Below are positions 43,369 through 51,835 of a DNA stretch of 64,000 bases, one piece after another; position 1 is the stretch's first letter; the number at the start of each line of letters is the position of its first letter. Both the position numbers and the translations under genes were made by a program. This stretch comes from Clostridiales bacterium (GTDB taxonomy: Bacteria > Bacillota > Clostridia > Oscillospirales > Oscillospiraceae): NCBI GenBank assembly GCA_004553545.1, contig SFLD01000003.1, positions 11,686-75,685 of the forward strand. The letters are read 5' to 3'. The notes beneath the pieces were generated by a model. That model ran no database searches and was not told where the DNA came from. It saw nothing but the letters and a program-made list of their open reading frames with translations.

Positions 43369-43411
43369 GAGGACTATCTGACCACCTTACCCACCGGAGA
43401 AAGGAGCCACC

Positions 43412-45010
43412 ATGCGCAAGCGTGACCTGCGGCGCCGGCTGGAGCGGGACTATGGCCGCGTGCCGGACACCCACTACTTCCCCGAGGACATGGGCAATAT
43501 CCGGGCCTATTTCGACTACCGCCGCTCCCAGGGGCGGGACGCCTTTCTGCTGGATGAGACCACCTGGAACGACCTGGACTTGGACCGCCTTTTCCGGCGG
43601 ATCAATCCCCGGCTCTCCACCTCCGGAGAGCAGTATCTCTACTACCTCCTGCGCTCCCCCGCTCTGGACGCCGAGACCTGGCGGGAGCGGCAGGCCCTGG
43701 CGGCACTGATGGCCGGGGCCCCCAAGCGTCGGCTGGCCCTCCAGATGATCCTGGGGCGGTTGGGCTGCACTCGCCGGGCGGATCTGGCCCTCTCCTTCGC
43801 CCCGGAGGAGCACGGCTGGGGCATGCTGGTCCTCTATGCCGCCATGGGTGCCCTGCCGCTGATCCTGGCCCTGCTGGGACTGCTCCTCCGTCCCGCGCTC
43901 TACGGGATCGCCGCGGCGGCACTCCTCTTTAACCTCACCTTCCACGAGTTCCGGAAGCGCCGGGTCCAGCGGCAATTTGACACCGTGAACTACGCTGCCG
44001 CCATGATCCTGGCCCTCCACCGGGTGCGAAAGCTCCGGGACGCTGCCCTGGATCAGGAGCTGGCGGAGGCCTACCCGGCCCTGGACCAGCTCCGCTCCGT
44101 CCTGCGGGTGGGCAGCGTCAGCGGCGCCCAGGACGGCGGCATTGCTGAGTTCCTGGCGGGCGCCTTTCTGCTGGACCTCATTGCCTTTGAGTTCCTCCGG
44201 GGAAAGCTCAGCCACTGCCGGGAGGCCCTTTTCACCGTCCACGAGAGCCTGGGCCGTCTGGATGCCGCCATCGCCGTGGCCTCCTACCGGGAGAGCCTGG
44301 GGGCGGACTGCTGTGAGCCGGAACTGGATTTCAACGCGGAGACGCCCTATCTCTCCATCCGGGGCCTGCGGCATCCGCTGCTCCCGGACCCGGTCCCCAA
44401 CGATCTGGAGACCCGGCGCTCCGTCCTGCTGACGGGGTCCAACGCCTCCGGCAAATCCACCTTCCTGCGCTCCGTCCTTCTCTGCGCCGTCATGGCCCAG
44501 AGCCTCGGTATCTGCCCGGCGGAGAGCTACCGGGCTCCGGCCTTCCGCATCCTCTCCTCCATGGCCCTGCGGGACGATCTCCTGGCGGGAGAGAGTTACT
44601 ACATCGTGGAGACCCGGTCTTTAAAGCGTATTCTGGATGCCGCGCAAGGCTCCCCTCCCCTTCTCTGCGTGGTGGACGAGGTCCTGCGTGGCACCAACAC
44701 CGTGGAGCGGGTCGCCGCCTCCTGCGAGATCCTGCGGGCCATCCCGCAGGGAAACGCCCTGTGCCTGGCCGCCACCCACGACGGGGAGCTCTGCTCCCTC
44801 CTGGCGGACTGCTACGATCTCTACCATTTCACGGAGACTGTGGGCGAGACGGAGATGACCTTCGACTACCGCCTCCGGCCGGGACCGGCCACCTCCCGGA
44901 ATGCCATCCGCCTTCTGGGGCTTCTGGGCTTCCCGGAGACCGTGGTGGAGGGGGCCCAGTGCCGGGCAGAGGACTTCCTGCGGGAGGGCCGCTGGCGCAG
45001 AGAGAAATAA
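43412..45010 (+). CDS. MutS-like ATPase with membrane segments
   Basis: About 532 residues. The N-terminal part shares the MutS lever region (RRINPRLSTSGEQYLYYLLRSPAL). It is then interrupted by a hydrophobic stretch (MLVLYAAMGALPLILALLGLLLRPALYGIAAAALLF) suggesting two membrane segments. The ATPase has Walker A LLTGSNASGKSTFLRSVL (about residue 340) and Walker B LLCVVDEVLRGTNTVER, followed by LAATHDGELC. The mismatch-recognition domain is absent. Its role is unknown, and a mismatch-repair role is unlikely. Confidence 0.82.
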   Translation: MRKRDLRRRLERDYGRVPDTHYFPEDMGNIRAYFDYRRSQGRDAFLLDETTWNDLDLDRLFRRINPRLSTSGEQYLYYLLRSPALDAETWRERQALAALMAGAPKRRLALQMILGRLGCTRRADLALSFAPEEHGWGMLVLYAAMGALPLILALLGLLLRPALYGIAAAALLFNLTFHEFRKRRVQRQFDTVNYAAAMILALHRVRKLRDAALDQELAEAYPALDQLRSVLRVGSVSGAQDGGIAEFLAGAFLLDLIAFEFLRGKLSHCREALFTVHESLGRLDAAIAVASYRESLGADCCEPELDFNAETPYLSIRGLRHPLLPDPVPNDLETRRSVLLTGSNASGKSTFLRSVLLCAVMAQSLGICPAESYRAPAFRILSSMALRDDLLAGESYYIVETRSLKRILDAAQGSPPLLCVVDEVLRGTNTVERVAASCEILRAIPQGNALCLAATHDGELCSLLADCYDLYHFTETVGETEMTFDYRLRPGPATSRNAIRLLGLLGFPETVVEGAQCRAEDFLREGRWRREK

Positions 45011-45013
45011 GGA

Positions 45014-45044
45014 AAAGGCACGGCCCTATGGCCGTGCCTTTTTG
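45014..45044 (+). terminator. Terminator after the MutS-like gene
   Basis: AAGGCACGGCC pairs with GGCCGTGCCTT around a short loop and is followed by TTT. Confidence 0.85.
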
Positions 45045-45072
45045 TACGATGGTTTACGCGGGAGATCCCGAC

Positions 45073-46335
45073 TCAGTCCTCCTCGTCCTTCCTCTCAGGA
45101 TGGACCTGTACCAGGACCTTTTCCACCCGGAGACCGTCCATTTTCAGGACGGTGACGGTGAGGTTCTCATACTTGAAGCTCTGTCCCTCCTGGGGGTAGG
45201 TGCCGAACATCTCCAGCGTCCAGCCGCCCACGGTGGCGCTCTCGGTCTCGAAGGCCTCGTCGTCCAGGCCCACCAGCTCCGTGAAATCGTCGATGGCCAT
45301 GTCGCCGTCCAGCTCATATTCACCGCTGGCGCGCTCCACCACCTCGTTCTCGATCTCGTCGGTCTCGTCCCAGATGTCGCCCACGATCTGCTCCAGCACG
45401 TCCTCCATGGTGATGAGGCCCAGGCAGCCGCCGTATTCGTCCGTGACGATGGCAAGGTGCTGCTTGGCCCGCTTCAGGGTCTCCAGCACGGCGGGGAGCT
45501 TGGTGGTCTTGTAGACGTAGCAGGGCTCCATCAGGAGCTTGCGGAGGTCCGCGTCCGGATCGTCCAGCAATGCCTTGAAGTAGTGGTTCAGGTAGAGGAC
45601 GCCGATGATGTTGTCGATGCTGCCCTCATAGACCGGGATCCGGGAAAAGCCGGACTCGCAGGCGGCCTCGTAGATCTCCTGGGGGCTGTCCTTGATGTCC
45701 ACGGCCATGATGTCCACCCGGGCGGTCATGACCTCGGAGGCGCTGATCTCGTTGAAGTCCAGGGCGTTCTGCAGCAGCTCGCTGCGGTCCTCGTCCAGGA
45801 CGTCCTCGTCCTCCGCGGTCTCGATGATGGACTGGAGCTCCTCCACGGCGTCGTCCTGGTCTCCCTCCTTCTCCCCCTTCAGGGGCAGGGTCACGAGACG
45901 GACCAGTCCCACAACCAGGAGCGTCAGGGGCTTGAAGACGATGGTCAGGAAGCGCACCGGTCCGGCGAAGGCCAGAGCCAGGCGGTTGGCGTTCTTCTTC
46001 GCCACGATCTTGGGCATGGTCTCGCCGAAGATGATGACGCTGACCGTCACGATGACGGTGGCGATCCAGGTATCCTCCTCGCCGAAGGCGGTGATGGCGA
46101 TGACGGAGCCCAAGGAGGAGATGGCGATGTTCACGAAGTTGTTGCCGATGAGGATGGCGGAGAGAGCGTCGTCAAACTGGTCGATGATGCGCACCGCCAG
46201 GGCCGCCAGCCTGGAGCCGTCCTCGGCCTGGTTTTCCAGGCGGATGCGGTTGGCGGAGGAGAAGGCCATTTCAGACCCGGAGAAGAAGGCGGAGAGGGCC
46301 AGGCAGATCACGGCCCCGATGAGATAGGTGGTCAT
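45073..46335 (-). CDS. CNNM/CorC-family membrane protein (hemolysin-like), copy 2
   Basis: About 420 residues. The N-terminal DUF21 membrane domain has SAFFSGSEMAFSSANRIRLE and GETMPKIVAKKNANRL. Two CBS motifs follow (VMTARVDIMAVDI, and LAIVTDEYGGCLGLITMEDVLEQIVGDIWDE). A C-terminal CorC/HlyC domain is YELDGDMAIDDFTELVGL. Such proteins are linked to magnesium efflux or ion homeostasis. The start overlaps the stop of its paralog upstream (ATGA), so they form an operon. Confidence 0.9.
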   Translation of the reverse strand: MTTYLIGAVICLALSAFFSGSEMAFSSANRIRLENQAEDGSRLAALAVRIIDQFDDALSAILIGNNFVNIAISSLGSVIAITAFGEEDTWIATVIVTVSVIIFGETMPKIVAKKNANRLALAFAGPVRFLTIVFKPLTLLVVGLVRLVTLPLKGEKEGDQDDAVEELQSIIETAEDEDVLDEDRSELLQNALDFNEISASEVMTARVDIMAVDIKDSPQEIYEAACESGFSRIPVYEGSIDNIIGVLYLNHYFKALLDDPDADLRKLLMEPCYVYKTTKLPAVLETLKRAKQHLAIVTDEYGGCLGLITMEDVLEQIVGDIWDETDEIENEVVERASGEYELDGDMAIDDFTELVGLDDEAFETESATVGGWTLEMFGTYPQEGQSFKYENLTVTVLKMDGLRVEKVLVQVHPERKDEED

Positions 46336-47603
46336 GCCTTCTCACCCCCTTCCGGCAGGCGCTGGATATGAAGTTTCATGATGCGGCGCTGCTGGACCTT
46401 CTCCACGGTGATGCGCAGGCCGTTATAGGTGAAGCTGTCGCCCTCCTGGGGGATGGCGTCAAACTGCTCGTAGGCCCACTCGCCCAGGAGCTTGTGGTCA
46501 AAGTCCGTCTCGTCGGGGTCCTCGTAGTCCATGAACTCGAAGGCGTCCTCGATGTCCACGCCGGCGTCGAAGGAATAGCTTCCGTCCCCGTGGTCCACAC
46601 AGGGCTCCACCACCTCGTCGTCCTCGTCCCAGATCTCGCCCACCAGCTCCTCCAGGATGTCCTCCACGGTGACGATGCCCACGGTCCCGCCGTAGCTGTC
46701 CGTCACGATGGTCATGTTGATCTTCTTGCTGCTCATAACGCTGAGGAGCTCGTCGATCTTGGCGCTCTGGTGGACGAAGTAGGGCTCGTCCAGGAGGCTG
46801 CGCAGGTCGGTCTTCTCCCTCTTCTGAAGATACTCCCGCATGAAGCGGCGGATCTGCAGGACGCCGATGATGTTGTCCACGCTGTCCTGATAGACCGGGA
46901 TGCGGCTGTGGCGGGAGGCCTTCACCTGGGAGAGGATCTCCTCCAGAGGGTCGTCCACGTCGATGGTCTCCATGTCCACCCGGGCGGTGAGGATGCTCTC
47001 CGCCGTCAGATCGCCGAAGGCCAGGGCGGAATGCACGAGATCCCCCTGCTCAGAGTCCAGGTCGCCCTCGTCCGTCATGTTCTCGATGATGTCGTAGAGC
47101 TCGTCCTCGGTGACGGAGACCTCGCTGTCGCCCTTGGTGAGGCGGCTCGCGAACTCACCGATCTTGGTAAGGACGAAGGAAATGGGCGTCAGCAGGTGCA
47201 TGAAGAACACCAGGGAGGACGCCGTGCCCAGGGCCAGCCGGAGGCTGTACTTCTTGGCGATGCTCTTGGGCAGCATCTCACCCACGAAGAAGACCACGAT
47301 TGTGGTGACGAAGGTGCTGAGAGTCACTGCGCTGAGGCCCCAGCGGCGGGTGACGAGGACCGTCACATAGGACGCGCAGCTGAGATGTACGATGTTGGTG
47401 CCGATGAGAATGGTGGTGATGGCCTTATCAAAATGCTCGCAGACGTACATGGCCTTGTTGGCCCGGCGGTCTCCCCGCTCCATGGCGGTCTTCAGCCGGA
47501 TGCGGCTGACAGCGGCAAAGCTGGTCTCGCAGACGGCAAAGTAGTCCGCAAAGAGCAGCAGGGCGAGAATGATAAGGACGGACAATATACTCCCATCATC
47601 CAT
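46332..47603 (-). CDS. CNNM/CorC-family membrane protein (hemolysin-like), copy 1
   Basis: About 423 residues with the same domain order as the next gene: DUF21 membrane domain (FAVCETSFAAVSRIRLKTAMERGDRRA, GEMLPKSIAKKYSLRLALG), CBS pair (ILTARVDMETIDV, MTIVTDSYGGTVGIVTVEDILEELVGEIWDEDDE), and CorC domain (GSYSFDAGVDIEDAFEFMDY). Two adjacent, clearly diverged paralogs might form a heteromer. It is the first gene of the pair, with a promoter candidate upstream at about 47690-47717. Confidence 0.9.
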   Translation of the reverse strand: MDDGSILSVLIILALLLFADYFAVCETSFAAVSRIRLKTAMERGDRRANKAMYVCEHFDKAITTILIGTNIVHLSCASYVTVLVTRRWGLSAVTLSTFVTTIVVFFVGEMLPKSIAKKYSLRLALGTASSLVFFMHLLTPISFVLTKIGEFASRLTKGDSEVSVTEDELYDIIENMTDEGDLDSEQGDLVHSALAFGDLTAESILTARVDMETIDVDDPLEEILSQVKASRHSRIPVYQDSVDNIIGVLQIRRFMREYLQKREKTDLRSLLDEPYFVHQSAKIDELLSVMSSKKINMTIVTDSYGGTVGIVTVEDILEELVGEIWDEDDEVVEPCVDHGDGSYSFDAGVDIEDAFEFMDYEDPDETDFDHKLLGEWAYEQFDAIPQEGDSFTYNGLRITVEKVQQRRIMKLHIQRLPEGGEKA

Positions 47604-47688
47604 AAGGGACTATCACACTCCAAAAATAGATTTCAACCATCGCCCGCCGGGGCCGACGGCCCTTTTTCGCGGACAATAATTATCAAAT

Positions 47689-47717
47689 AGCATACCATGT
47701 GCCGACAATTTCGTCAA
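47689..47717 (-). promoter_or_regulatory. Promoter for the CorC-family pair
   Basis: On the minus strand TTGACG (47717-47712) and TATGCT (47694-47689) are 17 bases apart. Confidence 0.65.
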
Positions 47718-48036
47718 TAGGGCAAGGCTTTGAGAACGTAAAATTCCCGTTTTCTTCCGTGCGGATTTCCGTGAGCCTCCCCTCCCCCGTCCCGCCGCCG
47801 CAGCGGCCCCTCCCCCCGCCGAAGCCGCTCCGCGGCCAGGCGGATAGCAGGCACTTCCACTAGAAGCAGGCAGCCGACCGGGGACCTTCGTCCCACGTCC
47901 CACCGTCCCGGGCAAGGTCCAGGAAGGGGCCGAAGCCCCTTCCTTCTTTCCGCCGCCTCCGGCGGCGGAAAGAAGCCAGATCATTTTTCGTCGCGGCGTG
48001 TACGTGACGAAAAATCCCTCTCACGCAGCGACGTGT

Positions 48037-48074
48037 AAAACCGAGGCAGCCCCCTCGGGGGCTGCCTCGGTTTT
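48037..48074. terminator. Bidirectional terminator
   Basis: AAAACCGAGGCAGCCCC and GGGGCTGCCTCGGTTTT form a perfect stem, with A/T runs on both sides. It is suited to end fba transcription from the right. Confidence 0.8.
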
Positions 48075-48141
48075 GCACCCAAGCGCAGTGCGCATACCAA
48101 TGCGCCGCCCGGCCATCGGCCGGACGGCGCAGGGTCTCCCT

Positions 48142-48170
48142 CGTTTGGAATGGCAACGCCATTCCAAACG
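48142..48170. repeat. Perfect inverted repeat after fba
   Basis: CGTTTGGAATGGC and GCCATTCCAAACG are separated by AAC. No T tract follows on either strand. Confidence 0.7.
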
Positions 48171-48178
48171 AAATTGTC

Positions 48179-49147
48179 TTATGCCTTGTGGTCGCAGCCC
48201 AGGACGTCCACGATCTTGTGGGCCACCATGTCCTTGATGGCCTGACGGGCGGGCTTCAGGTACTGACGGGGATCGAAGTCGCCGGGATGGTTGGCGAAGT
48301 GCTCCCGGATGGTGGCAGTCATGGCCAGGCGCAGGTCAGAGTCGATGTTGATCTTGCAGACGGCGCTGCGGGCGGCCTGACGGAGCTGATCCTCAGGGAC
48401 GCCGATGGCATTGGGCATCTGGCCGCCGTACTCGTTGATCTTCTTCACGAACTCCTGGGGCACGGAGGAGGAGCCATGCAGCACGATGGGGAAACCAGGC
48501 AGACGCTTGGTGACCTCCTCCAGCACATCGAAGCGCAGCGGGGGCGGGACCAGGATGCCGTCGGCGTTCCGGGTGCACTGCTCGGGCTTGAACTTATAGG
48601 CGCCGTGGCTGGTGCCGATGGCGATGGCCAGAGAGTCGCAGCCGGTCTTGGAGACGAACTCCTCCACCTCTTCGGGATGGGTGTAGGACGCCTCATGGGA
48701 GGCCACCTTCACCTCGTCCTCAATGCCGGCCAGGGTGCCAAGCTCAGCCTCCACCACCACGCCGTGGTCATGGGCGTACTCCACGACCTTCTTGGTGATC
48801 TCCACGTTCTCGGCGAAGGGCTTGGAGGAGGCGTCGATCATGACGGAGGTGAAGCCGCCGTCGATGCAGCTCTTGCAGGTCTCAAAGTCGGGGCCGTGGT
48901 CCAGGTGCAGCACGATGGGGATGTTGGGGCACTCCGCCACGGCGGCCTCCACCAACTTCACAAGATAGGTGTGGTTGGCGTAGGCCCGCGCGCCCTTGCT
49001 GACCTGCAGGATCAGGGGAGCCTCCAGGTCCCGGGCCGCCTCAGTGATGCCCTGCACGATCTCCATGTTGTTGACGTTGAAGGCGCCGATGGCGTATCCG
49101 CCGTCATAGGCCTTCCGGAACATTTCCTTGGAAGTAACCAGTGCCAT
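48179..49147 (-). CDS. fba: Class II fructose-1,6-bisphosphate aldolase
   Basis: Zinc-dependent aldolase of glycolysis and gluconeogenesis. It is about 322 residues. Zinc ligands are visible in VLHLDHGPDF (first His pair) and in EAELG, SHGAYKF and FPIVLHGSSSVP. The phosphate-binding region is in ICKINIDSDLR. ATG 49147 follows CAGGAGACG. It is divergently placed to the phosphofructokinase gene with a shared 277-base control region, so both glycolytic genes may be regulated together. Confidence 0.95.
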   Translation of the reverse strand: MALVTSKEMFRKAYDGGYAIGAFNVNNMEIVQGITEAARDLEAPLILQVSKGARAYANHTYLVKLVEAAVAECPNIPIVLHLDHGPDFETCKSCIDGGFTSVMIDASSKPFAENVEITKKVVEYAHDHGVVVEAELGTLAGIEDEVKVASHEASYTHPEEVEEFVSKTGCDSLAIAIGTSHGAYKFKPEQCTRNADGILVPPPLRFDVLEEVTKRLPGFPIVLHGSSSVPQEFVKKINEYGGQMPNAIGVPEDQLRQAARSAVCKINIDSDLRLAMTATIREHFANHPGDFDPRQYLKPARQAIKDMVAHKIVDVLGCDHKA

Positions 49148-49289
49148 AAGAATCGTCTCCTGTTCATTCAAAATTTTTGCCGGGCGGAGCCTTTCTTTCC
49201 CTGTTTTTCCGGCTATCCCCCGCTCTCGGGCGGGAAAGGGCCAGGACCGGATGTCGGAAATGCTCCCAGGCAAACGATTTTCCTGCTAT

Positions 49290-49317
49290 ATGATACCACA
49301 AATCAAAACAATTGCAA
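49290..49317 (-). promoter_or_regulatory. Promoter for fba
   Basis: On the minus strand TTGCAA (49317-49312) and TATCAT (49295-49290) are 16 bases apart. Confidence 0.6.
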
Positions 49318-49320
49318 GCC

Positions 49321-49349
49321 TTTACAATTCTTTTTTCCGATGGTATGAT
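49321..49349 (+). promoter_or_regulatory. Promoter for the phosphofructokinase gene
   Basis: TTTACA (49321-49326) and TATGAT (49344-49349) are 17 bases apart, back to back with the fba promoter. Confidence 0.7.
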
Positions 49350-49424
49350 GGAGAAAAAGCGGGCAGGGGTCCTCCCCTGCCGAAGCGGAAAATTTTCCGA
49401 GAGGAATATCAATAGGAGGTCATT

Positions 49425-50663
49425 ATGAAAGAACTGAAGGGCGCGTGCATCGTGGGCCAGTCCGGCGGCCCCACTTCCGTCATCAACGCCAGCGTCTACG
49501 GCGTGGTGGATACCGCGCTGAAGTCCCCCGCTATCACCCAGGTCCTGGGCGCGGCCCACGGCATCAAGGGCGTGCTTGCCGACTGCCTCTATGACATGGG
49601 CAAGGAGGACCCCCAGGAGCTGGCCCTGCTGAAGAACACCCCCTCCTCCGCCCTGGGCTCCTGCCGCTACAAGATGAAGGACTCCGAGGAGGACGACACC
49701 GACTACAAGCGCATCCTGGAGGTCTTCCGGAAGCACAACGTCCGCTACTTCTTCTATAACGGCGGCAACGACTCCATGGATACCTGCAACAAGATCAGCA
49801 AGTACATGCAGAAGGTGGGCTATGAGTGCCGGGTCATGGGCGTGCCCAAGACCATCGACAACGACCTCTACGGTACCGACCACTGCCCCGGCTTTGCCTC
49901 CGCTGCCAAGTATATCGCCACCTCCTGCATGGAGGTCTACCAGGACGCCCGGGTCTACGACACCGGCATGATCTGCATCATTGAGATCATGGGCCGCCAC
50001 GCCGGCTGGCTGGCAGGCTCCGCCGCTCTCGCCACCGCCTACGGCGCAGGCCCCGACCTCATCTACCTCCCCGAGACGGACTTCGACATGGACAAGTTCC
50101 TGGCCGACGTGGAGCGCATCTACAAGGAGAAGGGCAACTGCATGGTGGCCGTCTCCGAGGGCATCCACTACGCCGACGGTACCTTCGTCTCCGAGGCCAA
50201 GACCTCCGCCACCGACGGCTTCGGCCACGCCCAGCTGGGCGGCCTCGCGGCCCATCTCGCCGCCGTGGTGAAGGAGAAGACCGGCGCCAAGGTTCGGGGC
50301 ATCGAGCTCTCCCTCCTCCAGCGCTGCGGCGCCCACCTGGCCTCCGAGACCGACATCGAGGAATCCTTCATGGCCGGCAAGGCCGCCGTGGAGAACGCCG
50401 TCAACGGCATCACCGACAAGATGGTGGGCTTCGAGCGGGGCACCATGGACGGCCGCTACCTCTGCAAGACCAAGCTCCTCCCCCTCACCGAGGTGGCCAA
50501 CACCGAGAAGAAGGTCCCCCGGGAGTGGATCAACGCCGAGGGCAACGGCGTGGAGCAGCCCTTCATCGACTACGTCCTGCCTCTGATCCAGGGCGAGCCC
50601 AAGCTGCCCAAGATCGACTCCCTCCCCCGCTTCGCAAAGCTCAAGAAGATCCAGGCCGAGTAA
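49425..50663 (+). CDS. PPi-type 6-phosphofructokinase
   Basis: Phosphorylates fructose-6-phosphate, probably with pyrophosphate as donor. It is 412 residues, longer than ATP-type bacterial enzymes. YNGGNDSMDT has Asp where ATP enzymes have Gly, and MGVPKTIDNDL carries the Lys typical of PPi enzymes. The sugar-phosphate site is in IEIMGRHAGWLAG. AGGAGGTC precedes ATG 49425. Codon use is highly biased, as expected of an abundant enzyme. Confidence 0.92.
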   Translation: MKELKGACIVGQSGGPTSVINASVYGVVDTALKSPAITQVLGAAHGIKGVLADCLYDMGKEDPQELALLKNTPSSALGSCRYKMKDSEEDDTDYKRILEVFRKHNVRYFFYNGGNDSMDTCNKISKYMQKVGYECRVMGVPKTIDNDLYGTDHCPGFASAAKYIATSCMEVYQDARVYDTGMICIIEIMGRHAGWLAGSAALATAYGAGPDLIYLPETDFDMDKFLADVERIYKEKGNCMVAVSEGIHYADGTFVSEAKTSATDGFGHAQLGGLAAHLAAVVKEKTGAKVRGIELSLLQRCGAHLASETDIEESFMAGKAAVENAVNGITDKMVGFERGTMDGRYLCKTKLLPLTEVANTEKKVPREWINAEGNGVEQPFIDYVLPLIQGEPKLPKIDSLPRFAKLKKIQAE

Positions 50664-50675
50664 GAGAATGCTTCA

Positions 50676-50716
50676 GAGATCCCCCGCACGGCGATGCCGT
50701 GCGGGGGATCTTTTTG
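50676..50716 (+). terminator. Terminator after the phosphofructokinase gene
   Basis: GATCCCCCGCACGGC pairs with GCCGTGCGGGGGATC and is followed by TTTTT. Confidence 0.9.
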
Positions 50717-50836
50717 CTGCAGTTGTTGTCCCCACAGAGACTGGCGATGGGCAGCCCCTTGCGGAGAACGTCAGCACCTGCTATACTGAGCTTCGGACCG
50801 TTTCATCCATCAGACTTGAGTAAGGAGAGAGCCGCG

Positions 50837-51745
50837 ATGTCTATCACTCAGTTCTTTTTGAAGGGAGACCTCAAGGGCGCCATTGCCTATATGCGCGATC
50901 ACGCGGAATTCCAAGACATTCTTCCTGCGTATGTTGCGATCTTTGAAAATCGCGAATACCGCACGTTTGAGATCCCGGACAGGCTCAACGAGATCCTTCG
51001 CTTGTATCAGATCTATTTCCGCGATACCTTTTACTGCGGCTTACCGGAGGCGGAGGCCGCGGACAAGCTGCTGGCAGGGCTGAGAACGCTCCTGGGTCTG
51101 CCTGATGCAGAGGAAGCGCTTCTGGCGGAGCGGCTTCGGTCGGCGTTTGAAGCCGCGGGCTACCATGCGCTTTTCGGGAAGACCCAGGGATATTACGGTC
51201 CCTATATCTGGCGGGATACCATCCCCACCGTCTACCGCGTCCAGCTGCCGGACGGAACGGCGGACTATCCCGTCAACATCCTCAAGGGCTTCGTATTTAG
51301 GAGCTGGATGGATTATCTGACCTTCGGCCGGTACGGAACTTCCGGCTGGGCCTCGCCTGATGGCACCATCAACTGCATTGAAGCAGCGTATGACTTTGAA
51401 AGTGAGCCGTTTCTGGTCTCCCTCCTGAAGCACGAAGCGCAGCATACCGTGGATATGAAGCGGTTCCCGGGGATCACCCCGGCGGAGCTGGAATACCGGG
51501 CAAAACTGGTGGAGCTCCATTACAGCAGCGATTCGGGCTTGCTGCAGAGGTTCCGATTGGAAGCGGACGAAAGCAGGGAAAGTGACAGCCACGCGGCAGC
51601 TTCCGTCAGGATCGAGCGTGGGTTTTCCGATGCGGATCAGACGGATCTCTCCTGCATCCAGGCGCGGGCACTGGAGCTGCTGCGTGCCCACACGAAGGAA
51701 ATGGAGGAAGCGTACGGGACAGAAAGCGCCCCATCCAACGGTTGA
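50837..51745 (+). CDS. Putative HExxH metal-dependent protein
   Basis: About 302 residues. A central HExxH motif (LLKHEAQHTVDMKRF) suggests a zinc-metallopeptidase-like fold, with an acidic residue downstream in LEYRAKLVELHY as a possible third ligand. There is no signal peptide, so it is probably cytoplasmic. The N-terminal 100 residues are helical. ATG 50837 follows AAGGAGAG. Codon use is less biased than the neighbouring glycolytic genes. No named family is recognised. Confidence 0.65.
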   Translation: MSITQFFLKGDLKGAIAYMRDHAEFQDILPAYVAIFENREYRTFEIPDRLNEILRLYQIYFRDTFYCGLPEAEAADKLLAGLRTLLGLPDAEEALLAERLRSAFEAAGYHALFGKTQGYYGPYIWRDTIPTVYRVQLPDGTADYPVNILKGFVFRSWMDYLTFGRYGTSGWASPDGTINCIEAAYDFESEPFLVSLLKHEAQHTVDMKRFPGITPAELEYRAKLVELHYSSDSGLLQRFRLEADESRESDSHAAASVRIERGFSDADQTDLSCIQARALELLRAHTKEMEEAYGTESAPSNG

Positions 51746-51773
51746 CGGCAGCGCCAGCCCGCCGAGCACGAAA

Positions 51774-51808
51774 TAAACCGGGCCAGCCCTCTGGGCTGAC
51801 CCGGTTTT
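51774..51808. terminator. Terminator between the HExxH gene and spoIVA
   Basis: AAACCGGGCCAGCCC and GGGCTGACCCGGTTT form a stem with one mismatch and T-rich flank; it can act for both convergent genes. Confidence 0.75.
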
Positions 51809-51835
51809 GCGTCCCGATCACATGTCTTTGCGATC

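Larger units (their letters stand above)
47604..48178. other. Gene-free region between the CorC pair and fba
   Basis: I see no credible gene. It holds the minus-strand promoter of the CorC pair, GC-rich low-complexity sequence (about 47770-47970), a CCGAGGCAGCCCC/GGGGCTGCCTCGG hairpin with flanking A and T runs (48037-48074), and a perfect 13-base inverted repeat (48142-48170) just past the fba stop. Confidence 0.6.

Noticed and set aside
47613..47984. Minus-strand frame in the gap before fba
   Set aside because: Low-complexity Gly/Ala/Pro sequence without a start signal.
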